Shown here: positions 57,086-64,000 of the stretch, piece after piece
Layout of the letters: each line of letters starts with the position of its first letter
How positions within the stretch are numbered: the stretch's first letter is position 1
Source: Corbicula japonica
Lineage: Eukaryota > Mollusca > Bivalvia > Venerida > Cyrenidae
Direction of reading: 5' to 3'
NCBI GenBank assembly: GCA_038501625.1
Contig: JAZAYU010000182.1
Coordinates: forward strand, 372,001-436,000
DNA: 64,000 bases
Notes under the pieces: generated by a model
Seen by the model: only the letters and a program-made list of their open reading frames with translations
The model's database searches: none
What the model was told of the DNA's origin: nothing
Position numbers and translations under genes: made by a program

Positions 57086-59500
57086 TATTGCAGTAATAAA
57101 ACCAGGTTTCAAATTAGTATATTTCAGTTCTTTAATTATGTATCGCGATAATAAACTAATACGTGGTATTATCATACTGGTAATGTGAATTGTGTATCGA
57201 AAGGTTTTTTAGAAAAGTTATTGTATATATACTTGTATAGAATGTAATGAGGTGATTTCTTTATACTCGGATCGTTGAGTGAAACGGTATTTCACTTTAC
57301 CACTTTATCTGCAGTTGACATACTCAACAAAATCAAAGGATACAGAAGTGCTGATATCACAAATTATAAACATGATTTGTGGATCATTTACTTTGTGCAA
57401 ACTGATATTGCTACTCGTCAGTGGGGAATTGAACGCAAACCCTATCCAAAGGACGGTCTACAAGAACGGACTGATTTACACTGTAGACGTCAGAGATAAT
57501 GCAGACTGGACCATGAATCCAATGGAGACTCTTGTGATAGAAAACGAAAAAATCATGTTTGTCGGGACAAATGCCGAAGCGGAGGAATATATAACACCAG
57601 AATCGAAAATCGTTGATCTAATGGGCGCCACAGTGTTGCCGGGAATGCATGACGTGCACATGCACCCTCTGGAGGCCAGGTCGCCGGTAGGGGGCACGGT
57701 TCAGCTCCCAAGTGATACCAGTCCTGATCAAATTATCCAGATTATTAAAGATTCAGCACCTGGTCAGATAGGCACATACTGGGTGCTTGGACATGGATAT
57801 TCCTTACACAGTATTTTGGATTTTATAGAAAAGGGCGGCCGCACGCCGAGGGATATCTTGGATGAGGCTCTATCCAACACCCCTGCTATTATGATGAAGG
57901 AAACTTCACACTCGGTCTGGGTAAACTCGAAAGCACTATCCCTGGCTGGTATAGACAGAAACACACCCAACACAGAAGCCGGTATAATTATGAAAGACGA
58001 AAAGACGGGAGAGCCGAATGGTATTCTACTGGAAAATGCCGGTAATGCAATACTCGATTTAGCGATGACACCAACACCAGAACTAGAGGAACTGAACTAT
58101 GAAGGACTGTTGGAAAGTTTGGAGGAAATTGCGAAAAATGGAATAACTTCAATCTGTGATGCTCGTATCTACTGGAAGAGCAACCGCCATAAAGCTTGGC
58201 AAAGGGCTCTAGCAAACGGTAAACTGACCGCCCGCACGATCCTTGGTTTGTGGGCATATCCTCATTTGAAAGATGAAGAGAAGATCCCGTCGCTTAAAGC
58301 AAAGTACAACTACGATCCTGACTGTTTGTTGAGAGTGTCGCAAATCAAAATGTATTCCGATGGTTTACTGGAGTCCACAACAGCAGCAGTACTACAGCCG
58401 TATCTAATCAACTACCATTTCGAGGGGATGATTCACAATAATGGTATGAAATATTTTGACACGCCGCGTATGGAGAAATATCTTAGAGAATTACAGAGTT
58501 TTGAAGCTGGCAAAGGCTTCGATTTCAACATCCACACAATCGGAGACCAAGGTGTGCGTGATTCGCTGACCGCCATTCAACGAACGTTGCCATTTCAGGA
58601 TTCAACGAGATTTGCAAGACATCGACTTACTCATGTCGAGATGGTGGACGCTTCGGATATCCCCAGATTTGCTGCTTTAGGGGTCACGGCCGATTTCCAG
58701 GTAGCAGGATATTTCACATTGCCATCCCATAGGGCGCACAATGACGCGCTCATTGGTCCGGATAAGGCTTATAATATCATACTGGTGAAGTCAATATGGT
58801 AGTCCGGGGCGAGCGTAACACTGAGCAGCGACTGGGATGTAAGCAACCTAAACCCGTTTATTGGTATCCAACACGCGACACAACGCGAATACGAGGCGGT
58901 GAGTGTGAAACAGCAGTGGAGATGTACACAATAAATGCGGCATATGTGATGCGACAGGAAGACAGGGTCGGTTCACTGGTGGCCGGTAAGGAGGCGGACT
59001 TCATTGTCGTAAACAAAAATGTCTTCCACATTCCAACATTGCAGATCAACGAAACAATTGTATTGCAGACTGTGGTAAAAGGCAAAGAGGTGTACAGGAG
59101 CCCACTCTTTGCTTAACGGAGGAAGTAATCGGACCTTTTATTATAGCACTTCTTACAAGCTACTTTCACGTGTTTCAGCTTATGCTAAAATTTTAAAGAA
59201 TTACTGTGAAAACAATATGGACGATATTTTAAAAAGTCCAATTTTTCTTCGAAAAGTTAGATCCATCGGAAAAAACTGCCAAAGTTATCACTCCGTCAAT
59301 AAACGTAAAATCAACAAAACGAATGATGAAAGTGATTTGTTCCTTTTTGAATTTGTTAATTATTGATACTTATCTTTATTTACCTAGCTGTCTGTATTCA
59401 TACATACAACTTCTTCTTTCTTTTTATAAATTCTGGAAAACGTCTTGTTATTTCCTGCTTTTAATGGTTAAACAAAAATGTCGCGAATTGTTATCATGTT
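57086..59500 (+). repeat. direct duplication of the amidohydrolase locus
   Basis: About 2.4 kb here matches 46771-49260, including 5' flank, coding region and about 380 bp of 3' flank (shared TATAAATTCTGGAAAACGTC near both ends). Flanks are much more diverged than the coding part. That is expected if the coding region was under selection for most of the time since duplication. Confidence 0.85.
57372..59116 (+). pseudogene. second YtcJ-like amidohydrolase copy, disrupted
   Basis: Closely similar to 47121-48878 throughout, with the same start context and a cleaner signal-like N-terminus (MICGSFTLCKLILLLVSGE). It is open for 476 codons and then has TAG at 58800-58802 where the intact copy has AAG (Lys). 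About 110 nt later one A is missing in the run at 58908-58910, and the frame shifts. The C-terminal segment (VEMYTINAAYVM to KGKEVYRSPLFA) continues in the +1 frame to a stop at 59114-59116. The stop comes just before the SSDWDV metal-site region, so a 476-aa product would lack a key Asp and the closing sandwich. GMHDVHMH, HTIGD and HVEM remain. Probably a recent pseudogene; assembly error is the alternative. Confidence 0.88.
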
Positions 59501-59559
59501 TAATTGTAAAGGGTAAATTAATCTACGTAATCAAATTATAATTTAAGAAAACGTAAAAA

Positions 59560-60725
<1,166 letters not shown>

Positions 60726-60868
60726 TAATGATGTTTTCGAATACACCATTTACAGACCCTTTCATTATTTTAGGATCAGTGATTCAACTCGTTAATAATT
60801 ATAGATTGTTCTGCATGCTAAACATTTACGACAGGTATTGCGTGGTGATGTCACTTAAAAACTTTCTA

Positions 60869-61429
60869 TACTGAACAAAAATATGAAGTTTCCACTTTTT
60901 ATGCTTATAATCTCATTAACATATTTTCATTTAATCAGGAACGCTTTGAATGGTGTTTTGTTAGTTAATCTCAGTTGTTTTTAAGTTAAATTGTTCATAA
61001 ATAAAAACTTCGATACCAAGAACTGAGGAACTGTCAATCGAATGACAATTAATCATGTATTTCAAAACACTACATATTAAATTGAAAGGGAGGTAATTGG
61101 AAATTGTTGGAATTTCAAGCGTTGTTTATCGAGGACCAGTTTTGTTGTTGATGAATATTTGTGATTTTATTTATCCACAATAGGTAGAGAAAGTGATTTC
61201 ATTCAAATAAATATGAATATTTCAAAGAATCGCTGACATTTTACTGAAACCCTTATTATAACAAAGGGAAAGATAACTAAGTTGTGGCTGCAGATTTTAA
61301 AGAATACTTTATCGCTTTGCAATGATAACAGAAAAGCAAATTTGTACACATATAGAATTTCGAGTTTTCGTTTTCAAATTTTACAAAATTTAAAATAGGA
61401 AAGTGGATACTTTTTATTTTTGTTGAGTA
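60869..61429. mobile_element. 560-bp TA-flanked MITE, copy 3
   Basis: Ends TACTGAACAAAAATATGAAG and inverse TTTTTATTTTTGTTGAGTA, with flanking TA on both sides. Length is 561 bp, the same as the first copy, and the internal motif GAAAGGGAGGTAATTGG is shared. No coding capacity. Confidence 0.72.
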
Positions 61430-61452
61430 TATATAACTAAAGGTCGCTTTGC

Positions 61453-62580
61453 ATGCAATGTTATTTTTCACTACAATCAATCATGATGCAAAATAAAATT
61501 AAAATTAATATCACACCTCTAAGGCTATCTTCTGCATCTTCTGTCCAAATGCCACAAAAAATTAAATCATTTAGTAACAGTCTGCAGCCATCAGTTCGTT
61601 TAACACGTATAAATTATCTTCGGCGAGCTCTTATGACAGGCCTGCAGAGAGTTCATCATACTAACTTATTTAAAAACAATTTAAAAATTACAATCTCGCC
61701 TATAAAATCACCTTTTCTTCCTAAGTACAATATTTCTACACCTATTAAATTGAATGACGGAAGACACAGATCTAATACTTCTATTTTAAGTGCAGTGCTA
61801 AGAGTTGCAAGTGCTGTAAATATTTGAAATGTTATTCTAATATAAGGTCAACTGTGAACGGGAGACCATTTTTCATTAATATTAGTTCAGATATAGACTG
61901 GCTAACTTATAATGTTATTTATGTTTTGACATAAAATTCTTTTAACTGTGGGATTCAATATGTTGGGCAAACAGGACGCCCTTTAAAAATACGTTTTGGT
62001 CAGCACTGTTCTAAAATTAGAAACAATAGTATGTTCAATACATTTTAATATTAACATTTCAAACAATCAGGCATCATTTCAAAAGATGTAACGATTCAAC
62101 CCGTAGAAAAGGTTACATTTGATAACAGTGCTTCAAGAGCATTTAAAATTAGAGCAAGGCTTATTTCGGAACATAAGTGGATTCAAAAACTGTTAAAACC
62201 TTACCCACTTGGTTTAAATGATAATATTTATCAGGAAGGCAACATTTCAAGAAATCTTGATTTCGACATTTTTAATTTGCTCGAAAAACGAAAATCAAGG
62301 TCGCACGGGATAAGTACTAATGGTAACATTAAAAGAATATCACATATTCAATGTTCTATTCGTGAGCATCAAAATATCTTAAAACATTCTGGTAGACACG
62401 CTATGTTTTCACGTTTGTCTTCTCTTTCTATATCAAGTTTACAGAAAGTGGATGAGGAAGCTGATGATATTGTTATAATAACTTATCCACTTTATGAAGT
62501 TGCAAGCCTTATTCAGTGTAACATGTTCTTAGACCACACATTGACTTACACCTTAGAATTCAAAAACTACAAGATTCCTC
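61453..62580 (+). pseudogene. Penelope-like element, C-terminal GIY-YIG remnant
   Basis: A decayed frame shows the Cys-rich entry CSAKSCKCCKYLKC, then YNVIYVLT and CGIQYVGQTGRPLKIRFGQH. These are the GIY-YIG nuclease signature in the form used by Penelope-like retroelements. Further on are SEHKWIQKLLKPYPLGLND and a tail up to about 62580. At least two stop codons interrupt it, in the nuclease core and just after it. The 124-aa stretch 61453-61825 lies upstream in a neighbouring frame and may be part of the same protein; the reverse-transcriptase domain is not visible. Confidence 0.75.
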
Positions 62581-62599
62581 CAGTAAGCAGACTCTTATT

Positions 62600-62996
62600 A
62601 TTAAAAACAACAGTTCTGATATTCGCGAAGAAGACCCGATGGTACAACGACACACAGGATCGAGTTCATATCTGCAGCATAAGCTTCCAAAGCTGAAGAT
62701 TTCTACCTTTGACGGAGATCTAATCAACTGGCAGACTTTTTGGGACTCCTTTTGAGTCATCGGTTCATCTGAATGCTACGTTATCCGACGTTCACAAATT
62801 CAACTACATGTACTTGAGATCTTTGGTTGAAGGTACAGCAGCACGGTGTATAGAGGGGTTACTGTTGACGATCGCTAACTATTCCAAGGCAGTGAGCCTA
62901 CTCAAAGAACGCTTTGGACAACCTCAGAAGATTGTTCACACGTATATGCAGTCGTTGCTAGAACTTTCAAGACCCATCAACAGCGTGGTAATTTAA
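62600..62996 (+). pseudogene. BEL/Pao retrotransposon gag-like fragment (DUF1759)
   Basis: Frame 1 gives LPKLKISTFDGDLINWQTFW then a stop. After a shift near 62760 the second frame gives LSDVHKFNYMYLRSLVEGTA, then AARCIEGLLLTIANYSKAV and LLKERFGQPQKIV. This is the conserved core of the DUF1759 region of BEL/Pao polyproteins. Disrupted, so not functional here. Confidence 0.8.
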
Positions 62997-63399
62997 GAAT
63001 GTTTTATGGTTATTATCTGATATTGCTAATCTCAAATTTGGAAGTTCTCAACTGGAACTACCATTTTCCCGTGCCATGTTCTGTTTTATTGAACCCGGCA
63101 ATTTTTCCAACAGACTGTGACAGAGTACATGCAGTCAGCATTCATGTGGAACCATCTGAGTTTTTCCAATCCTTTATTGTACAACAATAGTATTCATAAA
63201 AGAAAGTCTATTGCATGACTTTATTCAAGTATCATCGTGTCGTTCAACTAACGGACAAGGTCATCCGAGGAAACGGTCCGAAAATTGGGTATCTCCTAAA
63301 CGGTTGGCAGAACCAGCAGACTATGACAGAGTACATACAGCCATGTGGGGCCATCTGAAATTTTCCATCCTGAACAAAGACGTCATGTAGTGCCTGAAA

Positions 63400-63505
63400 A
63401 AGTCAAGTCAGTACAGGTGTGACATCACAAGTCATGATCTCTGACAATGGATCAACATTGATGGCTGCTTCTAATTATATCAGACATTTGTACGAGTCCC
63501 AGCAT
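63400..63505 (+). pseudogene. BEL/Pao integrase fragment
   Basis: One short frame reads VMISDNGSTLMAASNYIRHL, matching the second catalytic Asp block of BEL/Pao integrases. Only about 35 codons are recognisable, between duplicated sequences at 63010-63110 and 63512-63602. Confidence 0.6.
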
Positions 63506-63772
63506 TTTCTTTTGATATTGCTAATCTCAAATTTGGTAGTTTCCAACTGGAACTACCATTTTTCCGTACCATGTTCTGTTTTATAGAACCCTGCAATTAT
63601 TCCAAAATTAGAGGAACACGCAAACTACCATAAGATTCTTGTGAATGTCCCAGGGATTCTAATCCTCTAATATAAGTTTCAGTCTTATCACAAAAACATA
63701 TAAAACGTATCACGCTGTTGTTGGGTCTTAGAATATTCAGCAGCCGTGAATCCTTACCACAAGTCATGATCT

Positions 63773-64000
63773 CTATATGTACTTCAATAACCGAGCACCT
63801 ATCGTAGCTGCCATTAACTCCAGTCTAGGTAACGTCATTTTCTTCAGTGGAACTACACGCTTCTTCGCCATGACGAAAGATGACTGTTTACCTTTACAGA
63901 TGTAAGCTACCGCCCCGTATGAGGACTTACTGGCATCAACAAACACGTGTAATGTAAGGGGTGAATTGTAGTTTGTTGCTTGGGTTTTCTCGTCTGCTCT
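63773..64000 (-). pseudogene. BEL/Pao RNase H-region fragment, antisense
   Basis: The minus strand is open from the window edge to TAG at 63775-63773 and reads [20 protein letters not shown] then [20 protein letters not shown] and [13 protein letters not shown]. This is the RNase H segment of BEL/Pao pol. It runs opposite to the gag and integrase pieces just left of it and continues outside the window. Confidence 0.8.

Noticed and set aside
57279..57371. Upstream start of the second amidohydrolase (31 extra codons)
   Set aside because: The intact copy starts at the ATG aligned with 57372, and the extra codons match its non-coding upstream sequence.

Overview
This 64-kb window is animal genomic DNA, very probably from a bivalve mollusc. 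The supporting signs are an AT-rich, intron-rich layout, GT-AG introns, and dense families of short inverted-repeat elements. There are also Helitron-like elements with a core of about 155 bp in tandem, of the type known from bivalves, and remnants of a LINE, a Penelope-like element and a BEL/Pao retrotransposon. I see no bacterial operon, CRISPR array or tRNA/rRNA gene. Species is not resolved.

Three protein-coding loci stand out. (1) A nine-exon F-box/WD40 gene lies on the minus strand (38278 down to 26400). I assembled it by hand from sequence: all eight introns are GT-AG, phases match, and 455 codons read through to a stop. (2) An intronless YtcJ-like amidohydrolase gene (585 aa) is at 47121-48878 on the plus strand. 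(3) A second copy of that gene at 57372-59116 is broken by one nonsense codon and one frameshift.

Layout. 1-17.7 kb: no gene found, with dispersed repeats, microsatellites and a 36-bp minisatellite. 17.7-23.0 kb: a nested composite, in which a 5.3-kb inverted-repeat element holds a 2.65-kb TA-flanked element, which holds a Helitron-like element with a 155-bp array. 23.0-26.1 kb: MITEs and a TTAA-flanked DNA element. 26.3-38.3 kb: the F-box/WD40 gene, its introns full of transposons and of tandem arrays. 38.9-46.3 kb: a foldback, then a LINE 3' end (minus strand) whose 3' UTR has grown a 5.5-kb array of 24-bp units. 46.8-59.5 kb: the amidohydrolase duplication, separated by a 2.1-kb Helitron-like element and other repeats. 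59.5-60.7 kb: a 96-bp array that decodes on the minus strand as a reverse-transcriptase motif. 60.9-64 kb: MITE, Penelope-like GIY-YIG remnant and rearranged BEL/Pao pieces.

The most unusual signal is in the F-box/WD40 gene. Three independent minisatellites (35, 98 and 72 bp units) are each built from one of the gene's own exon-intron boundaries. Together they place about 19 extra 3' splice sites, at least 3 extra 5' splice sites and about 18 extra 5' splice sites in three introns, always running outward from the real exon. Elsewhere the same style of local amplification has acted on a LINE 3' UTR and on a reverse-transcriptase motif.
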